A stretch of 64,000 nt of DNA from Owenia fusiformis (taxonomy: Eukaryota > Annelida > Polychaeta > Sabellida > Oweniidae): contig CAIIXF020000007.1 in assembly GCA_903813345.2 (NCBI GenBank), positions 12,209,031 through 12,273,030 on the forward strand, in the 5' to 3' direction. The position numbers and the translations under genes are program-made. Positions 52,801-63,879 of the stretch are shown one piece after another. Below the pieces are notes generated by a model. The model saw only the letters and a list, made by a program, of their open reading frames with translations, was not told where the DNA came from and made no database searches. The stretch's first letter is position 1; every line of letters begins with the position of its first letter.

Positions 52801-55800
52801 TATATCCAATGGTGAAAATGATAAACAAACAAACAGGTGTAAGTATATACTTAGTATTGAAACTTACCTGTTAATAATTGTATAAATACATGTTATTATG
52901 TTTAAACCCGTCACGCATGTGGATCAGGAATTATATAATTAGAGATATTGAATCAGGGCGAAGTATAGCCATTCTATATTTTGCAACAGATGCACGTTTG
53001 ATAAAGAAAGAAATACTAAAGAAAAACATAGACATTTGCGACTTCAAATAGTATCCTTAATAATAATCCAATACGGTAGAGATATGCAGGTTAAAGTTGC
53101 CGTCAATCTAAGTTTATATCCAAAGAACATGTGTAAGTTTCTATAGATTTATCATATAAAATATAACATATTTACAAAACATGGGGAGACGGCTATCTAT
53201 CGATAAAAAGGTTGCGTGATTGTATACAAAAGAGCCGTTAATCTAAGTTTATCTTTGTAAAGGATGTTATCTATAAAATGTTCAATAGCTACCCTATCAA
53301 GCTGCAAACCTCTATGAAGCTGTATACCTCTATGCTGTCTCACTCAACAAGACATTGGCTGAAGGAGGTGATCCGGATGATGGAAGACTTGTGTCACAAA
53401 GGCTATGGGGCAAGTCCTTTCCTGGTAAGATATAACATTCACTAAATAAAAATGAATAATACACTGGTCCATGATCACTGATCCCATCATAATTCAAGTA
53501 TGAATACAAAGCAGAGACATATGATTATGTCTCTGATTTAAGTAAAGTTTAATCAATCAATTTTCTTAATTCCTTACCTTGTCAAATTTTACTACTCAGA
53601 GGCGCAAAGCCTAGTCACGGTGTCCAACCCAAACGCTCTTACGTGCACGACGGAGCGTTTCATTCACGCGGAAACGCTGCGAAGCGAAATAAAATGGCGG
53701 CTAATGAAGATCCCACTATTACCGTAAGTATTGTTTCACTCGTTTCTCTTACATATCAAACGTTATGGTGACATATTTTGTACCATTCGATGAACAATAC
53801 CCCGAGCAAAGATCTTATCTATTCACGTTCTGGTGGTAAACTGTTATTTGCTTGATCAAAGCTCCGTAGTGCAGATCGAACGAATCTGAAGTTGACGAAT
53901 TGACCACAAATTACGAATTAAACTAGTATTTATATGAAAACCTCAATCTTTCTGTCAAAGTAGTAGATCACAAACTCGTATATTCTTATTTGCCTAAATT
54001 CAAGTCCAAATCCATCACTTTTTCTCGAGAAATCACTCATTTTTCACTCAATCACACAATTTTAGAAACGCTCTTACCTTTTTGTTTTGATATTATTTTC
54101 AGATTAGAGAACAGTTCGGAATCGAATCTATCTCTCACGTGTTGCACTTGTTAGGCAAATTGAAACTTCTGAACCTGGTGGTGCTACACGTGCAACAAGC
54201 TAACTTAAGCCTACATTAAATGATGTTATGCCTACATGTGTGCTAAAACATAAAACTATTGAGAAAAAAACAAAAATTTATATGTGAATTAATCCATCTT
54301 CTTTTGATGCCAAGGGATACAATAGATATTTTCTCTCTCTTCCTGAAAATGAAAGTCCAGCTAATTCCTAAACACATCTAGACTAGTACCGCGGCGTTTC
54401 CAGTTCACTGTGTTAAGCTTTGGAATTTGACCAAACTATACTCTGATGCTCTAATCTTGACTCAACTAATCAAATGTCTCGACAAAATGGGTTTTGGCCG
54501 GTAGAATGACAAATATGTAATAGTATATGAATTTTGATAACTATACTGCTTCGTACAGCTCTTCCTAATCGCATCAAACGTCAACAGCCAGCCAAATACA
54601 ACATGAATATCACACCCATCAAATGGTATACTCGAAAAAAGGTAACATATACCTCTTATTCCCATTATTGGGAAAATTGTCAGATGGCTCATCATTCCCA
54701 CCGCCATTTTTCCTACTCCAGAGCGTTGCTTTGTTTAGTTTCAGTAATGAAACGCTCCGTCGTTCATATAAGAGCGTTTGGGTTGGACACCGTGCCTGTG
54801 CTTTATGCACTGAATAGGAGGATAATATAATATACAATGTTGAGCAAAATTACGTCCTTATTTTTTTTATTTTGTTATAACTTTTGAAAAATCGTATGGG
54901 TTTCGATAAATTTTTCTCAGAGGATGCACGAATCACTTTTTCGCTTTTTCGCAATTGTTGCTGAAATGCAGTAAATGCATCTACAGGTAGGACGACACTA
55001 GGGGTTTTGCACAATCTGTACTTTTGATGTATTTTTGGTTATCATGGTAATGCTAGATTAAAGTTGTATCTTATTGAAAATCAAAGAGACTAAATGAATC
55101 TTTTTCAAAGAAGCGATATAAAATGATTGGAAATGATAATAAAAACGGGATATCACGATAGACGCAACAGTAATATGAAGACAACTAATCATAAAAGTGT
55201 ATCATAAAACTACGTGTGTATTGGGAATGTGTCACTCAAAACGTATCAAATTATGTAGTTAACGTCACTGTAGTCGTTAATGTACGTTTGCATTCTAGGA
55301 ATAGCTGGTGACATTTCTCTGAATTCCAATGGCGACAGAAACCAAGGCTACACAGTCAAAAAAATGAGAGACGTCGAATCAACTGAAATAGAGGTTTATA
55401 TTTACATTCCCTTCCATAGGTGTATACAGGGTGTCAAAGAACAACGGCACCCCCTCTACAGCAAAAAGTCCTTAATGTTACATATCCTATCATACCTCAT
55501 TTGAAAGTTAATTTGATTCTGGAGTTACTCATCAAATTTAATTTAATAAAACTTTATATTAAAAAAGCTAAATAATTTCAAAGTTTGCTACTTCAGTACT
55601 TTGTTTGACACTCTGTTACTTGTTAAGGTCAAATCTTCAGAAAGTGGAATATGAAAGAATTAGTTAGATTTCAACTGCACTGAACACATGGGTTCAGTTC
55701 TGAAAAACAGGGTATAGGAATTGATGGACAAAGAGCCTCTTGAAAAAAGATACAGTAAGGATGTATTTCTGAAGAATGTGAGGAAAGTGCTAAGAGGTTT

Positions 55801-58800
55801 ATGTACTGCTATACCCTTATCTGAATTTTTATTGAAATCATATCTATATCCAGAAAAGCTGCAGTTCGAGCAGCGACTGGTGGTCATACCAACAACTAAG
55901 AATCCGCAGGTAACTCCAGAATTAAATTGTCTTTAAGATGAGATATGACACACCAGGACACATTAAGTACCTTTTGCTGTAGGGGGGGGATGCCGTTGTT
56001 TTTTGACACCCTGTATATACGTTCACATATTTTAAATGTTAGCTGTGTGTTGGAATTAATGCATCATCATCATTATACACCACATTTTACTGAATATTTT
56101 CACAAAAGATGTAAAATGCTATTCACTATTTTTTCATGAATAATCTCTATGTTTAAGGGCTGTCAAAACGTTAGATGTAACAGCCCCCTAAAGATATCCA
56201 AATGGGACGGAATCTTTAACCCAAGATAAGATAGTGGTATGATTATATTACTTTAAACGTTTCAGGTGGTTGGTCATTACTTCAGCACAAAGGGATTCTA
56301 CGAGCCAGATACAACTGTGTCGATAAACTGGCCCGGGGGTCGGGATGAACCTCCAAATGATGGCCCTGTCTGTGGATGGGAAAACGAATTCTGCCCGAGT
56401 AAGCATCCGCTATTGATTTTAATTATAATATTCTAATCTTATTTTTTCAAACAAAGATTACGGCCATCACATGAGATCATTTTATAATTTTTAGACAAAA
56501 CCCAGGACCTCATGACGGTGATGATTATAAGCGTTTTAGTTGTATTTCTCATTCTGGTCTTATTAGGAAGCGTTGGTGTGTTATTAATATATCGGTGAGT
56601 GTATATATTTAATAATAGGATAGTTTCTAAATAGCAGAAAAATCAATGAAATCTCGTGCTGCCATCTTTTGTTCAGCTTTTAACTTGGGCTAGAGCTCCA
56701 TTCACTTACATGCTAAAATCTTGGAAAAGTGGCTTCATTTCATGATTTATCAAAGTGTGTTTGTTGAATCTGTATAAAACTTGAATGATATACCACATGC
56801 TGACCCTGTTTATGTACATGTTGTGATTAAACTGCAAATGTTGATTGACATACAAATAATCCACGGTTTTAAAGAATTTTAGCATTGCATCTATGGACAT
56901 TTGGCCCAAGTTTTTTAAATTGTCATAGAAAATTATTCAAATTACATAACTGTGTAAATCAAAGCTATTTTAGGAGAAAGCATTTCACTGAATTCAAATA
57001 TACCATTTAAAAGAAGGTAATGTAAGTCATTAGAGGTCTACTATGCAAGTATCTTAAAATCTCACGAAAAACGAGATTTAGCAAGATTTCAAAAGCTATA
57101 TGGAAACTATACTATTGGTAATCTTTTTAATTTGTACTTCACCATGTATTGTTATGGTTTCAGTTTGAGCGAACGATTGTGAAAAGGTGTTGAACATTGT
57201 TACTTTGTGTTTCAGATCATAGTTTTTGATGTTCGGGATTTGTTAATTCTTAGAACTGGTCGTGCTCTGGGATGTTCTGTATTATGTTTTAGGGGCACTG
57301 CCACTTATCTACCTTGCATCTAACTCTTTTTATTTCTTCATGGATGTCATAAAACAATAACGAGATTATGCACGCCGTTTTAAAATCTAAACAATGCAAT
57401 GATAGTTTAACCTAATTTGGTGCACGTATTAGACTCGTTCGCAATTTTTTCATTTTCTCTTAGAAAGGAAGCTGAATAATGTTACAAATCGAATGTGCTA
57501 CACTTTCAGGAAAATGAAATGGAGTCGAGATATTGCTGAAATGAAATGGAAATGTAATTACGATGAGATAAAGTTACATTTGAAAGGTGCCGAAAGCTAC
57601 TTATCACGTGTAAGTAAGATAATAAGCATCATACTGATCAACTAAGATCATATATTTGTATAAATCTTCCAATCAAGTCATGGCTAACACAGTCTGAACA
57701 GGTAAACTCCAATTAATTAGAGTAGCAAATCCCAACGAACAATATATCGTTTCTCAATAATTAACGTATACAGCTCTTATTTAGGTCCATTTTGTTCAAA
57801 ACAAGATAATAAATATCCACGAAGAGTCTTGGTTTATTATGTTATAAAGCCTGCTGTTTGTGTTTTTTTCATGTAAACTATTTAGATTTTTAAACGATTT
57901 AGATATTGATAATTAGATTTAAATATTATAAAGCCATATTTGGAGAGATCTCAAAATTTAAGTAAATGAATGGTATCGATATGGAGAACACAAGTTTCTC
58001 TTAAACTAGTCATAAAAAAATCTAAAAATTTAACACATCGTCAATTTAATGGTCATCTTTTAAATGGTAACAATATAATTTGAAAAAAATATACTTTCAT
58101 CTATATTGTTTTAGAAAACACATCAAACACTTGTTTTGTTCTTGGTATCCTGTTTCCAGAGTGAAATGAAACATCTTTCCGAACCTCATTGGAAAAAAAC
58201 GACATAAACACAACATGTTTAGGTCTCTCAATATTGTAATTGTACAAAGGAAATTACAGAATGTTTTCAATGATTGGTTTAAGAGAAAAACATTGTTGAA
58301 TTTAGTTCTCCATATCGATACCACTCCTTTTTGTCCCTTGGTAGCTGTTTTGGATTTTGCATGGCACAAATGAAAAAGCAGAACGTCATCTTCAAGCTAC
58401 TCTATAAAATACATTTCCCTCGAGTTAAGGGGACTTTGGAGAGATATATGGGAGAACATACCCGTTTTCTTGATACCTATGTGGGTTTGGCCAAACTGTC
58501 GGAATATGTGTTAAACAGATATATCTTGTGTACATGCTATCAAAGTTCAGATACACACATTACTTTAATGTATATTTGAAAAATGTCAAAATTCCCGCCA
58601 TTCAAAAGAATTGTGCGCAGTTATTCACCATTATACATCTTCCCACCAAACCAAATAGTATTACGTAAAAATCCATTCATTAGCATTTGAGTTTGAGGAC
58701 GACAAACGACAGATGGGCGGATTTCGTTCATATGGACAATGCCTCGATCGTATATAAATTTGGTATATATTTTCATCATGTTGACAGACCGTAACAAGAA

Positions 58801-61800
58801 GACACACAACTAGAATGGACACTAATTTTACAAAATGCATAGGACAAATGAATTAATCACTTCTGTCAATATTTCCAGCTGAACCACGTTTAATTGGTTG
58901 TAAGGTAAATAATCGATTCTCTATGTAATGCATATTTTGCTTTGATTCTTGTTGGATATCGTATATCTTACTTATTTTCAGATGTCCCTTATGTCAAGTG
59001 AAACGTTTGGCAGAGAAGGCGGCGTAAGATTTACCGACACGGGTGTATTCCGAGTAAGAATAATCAGAGAAATATTTGACTCGAGGATCAAGCTATTTTC
59101 TTTCATATTTATAGTTAAGGAATAAAGACCGAGATTTTATGATTTATGGCGTGATATATGACCGAAAAATGTATTCTGTTCATTGTTAAAAGATTGAAAT
59201 CGCGTAGCGATTGAGGTCTTTGGCAATGGCCAGAATAAAATTTGAGGTCATATATTTGACATAAATCATAAAATCGAGGTCTTTGTTACAATTCTAATAT
59301 GATAAACACACAAGAAAAACAAATATTTGCATTTATGAATTTTAGTGGTCATACATACTCCAATATAAATCAATTGTTCTAGTTATTGTGACGTCACGTA
59401 TCGTTTTATAATCAAGAATATAACTTATAATATAACCGTATACCAAAGCAAATGCATATGTAAATTCTCCAAAATATGTCGATTTGATAATAATTCTTAA
59501 TTTATTTTTAAGTTATGTTATGTTAACATTTTTATCCACTATTGTGAGTGTTCGTGATTATTATATGAGGGTTATTAGTAAATGAGGTTTCAAAATAGTG
59601 TTTGAATTGATGTAACTAAAGCTATTTAGTTTAAATAGTTGTAGAAATGTCATAGGGTTTTGATCTAGACTACATTTGAATAACTATAATGTAATATTTA
59701 ACAAACCATAATATCGCGTGTCTCAAATTTATTTCTTCCTCTTCTTATACCATAGGGAATGACAGTTGCAATTAAGCGACTGCCAAGTGAAAATGTCATA
59801 CTGAACAAGAAATACATGTCAGAGATGAAACAGGTAATTATAATAACATACGCAGCAAAATGTACAAATATGTATGCGCAAGTGGCAACGAGAAAACAGC
59901 AAACATGATTACAGAACAGAGATTATAGATTAACAAAAATTTCATAATGATCACCAATATTACTGCCAAAAACTCATGTTTTCAATCGACATTTTGAATG
60001 CACGTTCACCGTGCCCACGTTAGTATTTATCATATATGAATCCATCATCATTTGACACGTTTTTATTACTATTTATCAAAATGAAATCATGAACCCATTA
60101 TAAATTAATATTATATTAATATAGTTTATATGAGTACTACATATACACGATACATAAAACAGGAAGAATGCTTACTTGTAACTTTAGAGTAGTTTTAATA
60201 AAGGTGATGAAATGCAGCATTGACAACACACTTAAATTCATATTTGAATGAGTTTGTCATAAAGATGGATTGTTCAGTACTTGAAGTTACGTTTGGAACC
60301 AAAACACTTCGAACGAGCCACATATCAGATTACAAATCAAAAAATATTTTCTTATCAGTCAAAATTTGTCGATAATTTTCATCATTCCAACAGCAAAATG
60401 ATTTTGTTTTGCAATATTTCGATCTATCATATGAATCTTTGTGTTGTTCTGATCATATGACGCGACGCACTTTCCCTCAAAAAATAACCTGTTAACGGTC
60501 AGCAAATTACGCCATCTATTCTTAAAATATTTGTACAAAAGAAGCTGATTTTTATGGATCATTTCCATTCTTTGTTTATCAATACGCATTGTCGGCTTTT
60601 TAAATGGTACATATTCTACCAACCCTCTTAGAAGCACCATACCTGTCAACTAGAATTAATTAAAATCGGAATATTTTTTATTTTAAAATCTGGAGAAATT
60701 GCGATAGTTTGAAAGAAAATCGGGAGGAATCAAAATATTATAAAGGAAATCGAGAGGAAGTACCTATACTATTTTAATTGCGATCGTATCGACTGTTTAG
60801 TCACACAGATCATACAGTTTTTGTAAAATCATCAAATACTGTTGTTTTTTCCAGCTGTATGATCTATCACATAAGAACATTGTAAAGATAATCGGGGCGT
60901 GCGTAGATGGAAAAGAAAAATGTATCCTCACGGAGTATTGCGCCAGGGGAAGTTTGCAGGTACTGGTTTGTAAATGTTTACTATACGTATGATAAACTGA
61001 ACCCATAAATGGCAACATAATTAATACAGTTGTACCATATACTGATACATGATGCGGCCTATGTTAACACCAAAAAATGCATAATATAATTAACATGCCA
61101 AAAGGATGATACCGATACATCTTGGTTATCTAAAATGAAAAATATCATTTTACTTTAATTTTGCCCTAAATTTGTGGAAATCGAGGTTTTTCTTTTCTCT
61201 GAGGGAGTTAGCTTTGAATCTCGTTGACGTCTCATTAGTTTACAATGAGGGGATTGCCAAGTATTTGGTGTGTACACAGTGTGTGGGTTAACTAACACTG
61301 GTCTCCTAATTATACTTTATGGTTAAAAACAGGATTTATTGGTATGGACGAAGTATCTACCGAACAGCTAAAGTTTGGAAATAATTCGTCACATCACTCA
61401 GTGATACATATTATATATATCGGACTAAATTATGATATTAGAATTACTCTTTAGGGATTTCCAATACGATATGTTTTGCGAAATATATTTGAAAATATTA
61501 CTTTCCGTATCACCATTCTATTGTTGTCTAATGTAGAATGTTTTTTTGTCCAGGATGTACTTTGGAATGATGATTTGAAACTAGACCTAACATTCAAATA
61601 CTCACTAATGTTGGATGTTCTAGAGGTAAAAACCCATTTTATTTTCCATGCTACTAGGGCTACTAGTATATTCAGCATTTTTTGCAATTTTAGCTTCACC
61701 TAAAGATGAAAGGGCGATATATAATAATTATTACATATTGCGCAAGATATTTTTAAGATTAATATTTCTTGTTCTAATATCAACAGACATTTTCCACAAA

Positions 61801-63879
61801 CGCTTTCACGTTTTGGTACATCAAATGAATTATGAAAGAAACCTACAACCTATGACATCAGCATTCTAGTTATTATATAATAACTGCTTTGAACTTCAAC
61901 AGTTGGTATGATGTATTGAAAAGTTCTATTCTTGTTTTTGTCGAGTATTATTCTCAATTGAGGTTTTAAAAGGCTAATAACACGAACATACTATCCTGTT
62001 CCAGGGACTCAGATATTTACAACACAGCTTTCTTAAGTGGCATGGGAATTTAAAAAGCTCCAACTGCCTTGTTGATACTAGATTTGTCGTCAAATTATCT
62101 GATCATGGTTTGGCTGATTGGCGCAACATACGAGACGAAAAGAATGAAGGTAAAAAGCAGATCAACAAAAGCACCCAAACTTGCTTTTGATTTACTTTTT
62201 ATTGAGACATGTCTCAGACACAAACAATTAATTACATATACATGGATGACCAAATTCTTTTGAACTTGATCTACTATTGAATTCGTTTAATTGTTCAACA
62301 GTACCGGACATTTCGATTGGTCAATTGCGCCATAAGATCTCCGTTGACATCTCTAGCTAGATAGTAAGACTATAGTAAAATGCTTTTTAGAGAAATGATG
62401 CCTTAAGATGCGATTAAGCAATTATTCATATACAAAAGTACTTTAAAGCTAACAAGCTCGCAATGTCCCTTCTCATAGACATTGACTTATTGTAGAAATA
62501 TATTTGTCTTGACGGGGAGAGATCATTACCGTGACATCGGTATTCTCTCGACTATGCATTTCATATTTAAAGAACTGAAACGTCTAACTTTGCATAAAAT
62601 ATTTTGCGCTTTGTGTGAAAATGGCGAATGCATTTTGGAAAATGTGTGAAAAAATGATAATCCAATTGATCTTGATATTTATTATCCTATGAACATGTTT
62701 GGGAGAATATACACAGGCCTTACATATTTGTTTTATGGACAAAATACTCGCAAAAACGTTACAACTGTCTGAAATCGATTGCCATAACTTCTGTTGCTTT
62801 TTGAATTCACAAAATATGTCAAATATAAGATATAACCTCATCGTGTAACAGGCCTTACAAAATATTCCAAACATATGAGAACAAATTTCCTTATATTAAT
62901 TTTATTCAGATCATTGTATATAGTATTTTTTCGGTTTAGACCTTCTCTATAAGAGTCCAGAAGAGCTTTTTGACGAAAGATCTGGTTTTATAAATAAGAA
63001 AGCATCTGATGTGTATAGCTTTGGAATACTAGCACAAGAGATTGTTAACAGAAGAGGAACATGGTATCTCAAAACCGAGATGGACGTTGAGGGTGAGTAA
63101 TGTGTTGCTCTCAATTATAGATTTAGAATGATCCTATCTAAATATTTGTATATTCATGGTTACATTATAAACATATTGTGTTCCAGATATTCTAAAATTA
63201 TTGAGGGACCCCATGATGTGTCACAAAATAAGACCAGATTTTGATGAAGATGTCTGCCCTCCTGCGCTAAAGGAAGTAATAGGAAACTGTTGGAGTCACA
63301 TAGTTGAGAAGAGACCATCAGTGGACGAAATCAGTACTTGTATAAGGAAAATAGCATGTAATGGGTATGACATTGAAAGAAAATCATGTTTAGTATTCCC
63401 AGCCACGTGATAACATAAATTCGTTGAGTTCCTTTCTTGTATATTTGAATATTATTAATTATAGTAAATTACGCTAAAATTAATTTTATCAACATGAGGG
63501 GAGGACCATGGCTGTGTAGTGGATACCCGATATGGTTAACTATTCATTGATTGTCTATTCTTTTTTATTTAACATCGTGTTTCGATTATATAGTTATTGC
63601 CGTAACAGGTATCCAAATAAATATATATTGCAGAGCATACCTTTCATTGAAACATACCTTTTGTACTGCTTTATTAGAGGTAATATGGCCATATTTTGTA
63701 AACATGGTCAGTTATAAGTATTATTGTTACAGTAAGAAAGATCTCAACATTATGGACAACTTACTCAACCGAATGGAACAATACGCCAACAATCTCGAAT
63801 CTCTGGTAGAGGAACGTACTGGGCAATACCTAGACGAAAAGAAACGAGTAGAGGACCTCCTATATCGGTTACTCCCCAG
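40148..63879 (+). CDS. Receptor guanylate cyclase (natriuretic-receptor type), partial at 3' end
   Basis: A single-pass receptor making cGMP from GTP on peptide binding. Nineteen exons: 40148-40292, 41895-41996, 43274-43437, 43582-43834, 48705-48850, 49309-49464, 53289-53424, 55299-55393, 56266-56398, 56495-56594, 57510-57609, 58982-59053, 59756-59833, 60855-60959, 61554-61625, 62005-62149, 62940-63092, 63187-63364 and 63733-63879. All phases agree, giving 826 codons and two bases, still open. Order: signal peptide ([20 protein letters not shown]), ANF-receptor ectodomain to about residue 443 with N-glycosylation sites (NNIT, NFTY, NKTL, NKTQ), one membrane helix, kinase-homology domain, then the signalling helix [20 protein letters not shown]. 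The catalytic domain is expected just past the window. The ligand is not predictable from sequence. Confidence 0.93.
40293..41894 (+). other. Cyclase intron 1
   Basis: Contains a hairpin at 41420-41520 (arms TGTATATCG..TATACTC / GAGTATAGCGATATACA, centre ACCGAAGGGAACGAG), tandem AGAGTTGTATACGCT-type units of about 22 bp at 41600-41690, and a flanking inverted pair TATCCCACCCTAA (41545) / TTAGGGTGGGATA (ending about 41760). Confidence 0.55.
41420..41520. repeat. 101-bp hairpin
   Basis: Nearly perfect arms of about 44 bp around the centre GACCGAAGGGAACGAG. It is one of several unrelated hairpins in the window with a similar purine-rich centre. Confidence 0.85.
41997..43273 (+). other. Cyclase intron 2
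   Basis: Contains a hairpin at about 42580-42640 (GATATCTTCACGAGTGAGCG / GAATGAGTGAAGATATTGATATC). Otherwise nothing was recognised. Confidence 0.5.
44262..44982. mobile_element. Foldback element, CACTCTATT ends, 8-bp TSD
   Basis: A 721-bp element with inverted ends CACTCTATT(TTC/GAG)GTGAATACCTGT, flanked by AAATATTT at 44254-44261 and 44983-44990 (8 bp, but self-palindromic, so the boundary is ambiguous). The long inner arms pair GTATTGGAGCGCTGGAGTAC with its inverse. The left end contains an extra hairpin at 44281-44359 (GATATTCCAC / GTGGAATATC). A fragment occurs at 9665-9800. The 8-bp duplication suggests hAT-like. Confidence 0.75.
46332..46450. mobile_element. Small TA-flanked mariner-like MITE
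   Basis: About 119 bp with ends (TA)TAGGGTGTTCAGGAA and its inverse TTCCTGAACACCCTG(TA). No coding capacity. The same end type (AGGGTGTC/TC) is seen at 16212 and 55427. Confidence 0.65.
46510..48560. repeat. Inverted-repeat complex with nested arrays
   Basis: Outer arms: 46510-46575 (GATAAGGTTACCAATGGTAA, GGTCAGTTAAATTAT) and its inverse at 48330-48396, with a second copy of the right arm at 48485-48555. Inside are a GTCCGTCTGTCT microsatellite (about 46615-46650), units of about 145 bp at 46680 and 46830 that resume at 47938, and between them an insertion bearing the AACGTT array and a CCGGTT(A/C)CC end. Confidence 0.65.
47335..47845. repeat. AACGTT-rich tandem repeat, about 241-bp period
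   Basis: About 2.5 copies. Two clear ones share GTTCTCACTAA(G/A)TCGGTTCATT (47463 and 47704) and AAATAACCTCAAAACGTGAC. The palindrome AACGTT recurs at least eight times from 47280 to 47840. The short open frames here only follow the repeat. Confidence 0.75.
48705..56398 (+). CDS. Cyclase exons 5-9: C-lobe of ectodomain
   Basis: Exon 5 ([32 protein letters not shown]), exon 6 ([20 protein letters not shown]), exon 7 ([20 protein letters not shown], the conserved Y-DAVYLYA helix of the family), exon 8 ([20 protein letters not shown]) and exon 9 ([29 protein letters not shown]). Exon 7 uses the acceptor CAATAG at 53283-53288. The final cysteine pair matches the juxtamembrane cysteines of natriuretic receptors. 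Confidence 0.9.
49465..53288 (+). other. Cyclase intron 6 (3.8 kb)
   Basis: Contains a truncated left end of the 26012 family at 50797-50880 (CACACCGGAATAGCC), palindromic GAATATG/CATATTC clusters around 51100-51230, and the element at 51643-52119. Elsewhere nothing was recognised. Open frames of 60-75 codons have no domain signature. Confidence 0.45.
51643..52119. mobile_element. Foldback element, CACTGGTCCCC ends, 5-bp TSD
   Basis: A 477-bp element with inverted ends CACTGGTCCCCACCTGGTTA at both sides, flanked by AAAAT at 51638-51642 and 52120-52124. The inner arms pair TAGTAACATC(T/C)GATTACTGAA and GAGTGAG.ATTCCTCACTTC around a centre near 51895. No coding capacity. Confidence 0.9.
53616..54794. 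mobile_element. CACGGTG-ended element, copy 2 (inverted)
   Basis: 1179 bp, the same family as 18387-19678 but in the opposite orientation and diverged. Ends read CACGGTGTCCAACCCAAACG (TCCAA where copy 1 has TATAA). The interior keeps AAACGCTC motifs and the block CAGCCAGCC. The flanks CTAGT and CCTGT do not match, so the duplication is eroded or the copy arose by rearrangement. Confidence 0.88.
55427..56013. mobile_element. TA-flanked mariner-like element
   Basis: A 587-bp element in a cyclase intron. Ends CAGGGTGTCAAAGAACAACG and the inverse of CAGGGTGTCAAAAAACAACG, then GGCA(C/T)CCCC and ACAGCAAAA, flanked by TA (55425-55426, 56014-56015). An internal open frame (55721-55936) has no transposase motif I can recognise. 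Confidence 0.85.
56495..56594 (+). CDS. Cyclase exon 10: transmembrane helix
   Basis: Encodes NKTQDLMTV, then a hydrophobic run of about 22 residues ([20 protein letters not shown]) and IYR|K, with basic residues on the cytosolic side after the splice. It separates the ectodomain from the kinase-homology region. Confidence 0.93.
56595..57509 (+). other. Cyclase intron 10
   Basis: No repeat or gene was recognised. Confidence 0.5.
57510..63364 (+). CDS. Cyclase exons 11-18: kinase-homology (pseudokinase) domain
   Basis: Exons 11-12 form the juxtamembrane part and glycine-loop region ([18 protein letters not shown]). Exon 13 has the VAIKR lysine. Exon 14 has [14 protein letters not shown] and [11 protein letters not shown]. 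Exon 16 has [12 protein letters not shown] in place of HRDxxxxN and KLSDHGL in place of DFG, so phosphotransfer is not expected. Exon 17 has [10 protein letters not shown] and [20 protein letters not shown]. Exon 18 has [20 protein letters not shown]. This is the standard arrangement in receptor cyclases. Confidence 0.92.
57610..58981 (+). other. Cyclase intron 11 with inverted repeat 57971-58323
   Basis: An inverted repeat of about 350 bp: TGGTATCGATATGGAGAAC at 57971 and its inverse ending 58323, with inner arms TTTCTCTTAAAC / GGTTTAAGAGAAA. No clear target duplication. Plus-strand open frame 58331-58579 is unrecognised. Confidence 0.6.
59115..59297. repeat. Hairpin in cyclase intron 12
   Basis: Arms AATAAAGACC.GAGATTTTATGA / ATCATAAAATCGAGGTCTTTG and TATATGACC / GGTCATATAT, centre GCGTAGCGATTGAGG. 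It belongs to the same structural class as the hairpins at 41420, 42580 and 44281. Confidence 0.75.
59834..62939 (+). other. Cyclase introns 13-16
   Basis: The introns at 59834-60854, 60960-61553, 61626-62004 and 62150-62939 contain no recognisable element. A 96-codon minus-strand open frame at 60359-60649, rich in N/K/M/R, has no family I recognise and is probably chance. Confidence 0.4.
63733..63879 (+). CDS. Cyclase exon 19: dimerisation/signalling helix
   Basis: Encodes [20 protein letters not shown], then [20 protein letters not shown] and DLLYRLLP, the conserved coiled coil just before the cyclase domain. It ends CCCAG|GTAGGC in phase 2, with no stop, showing that the gene continues beyond 64000. 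Confidence 0.94.

Noticed and set aside
54462-54837. Several frames on both strands near 54.6 kb
   Set aside because: All lie in the terminal region of the CACGGTG element, whose inverted motifs keep several frames open by chance.
60359-60649. 96-codon minus-strand frame in a cyclase intron
   Set aside because: Protein-like at first sight but no motif, no homologue known to me, no splice context.
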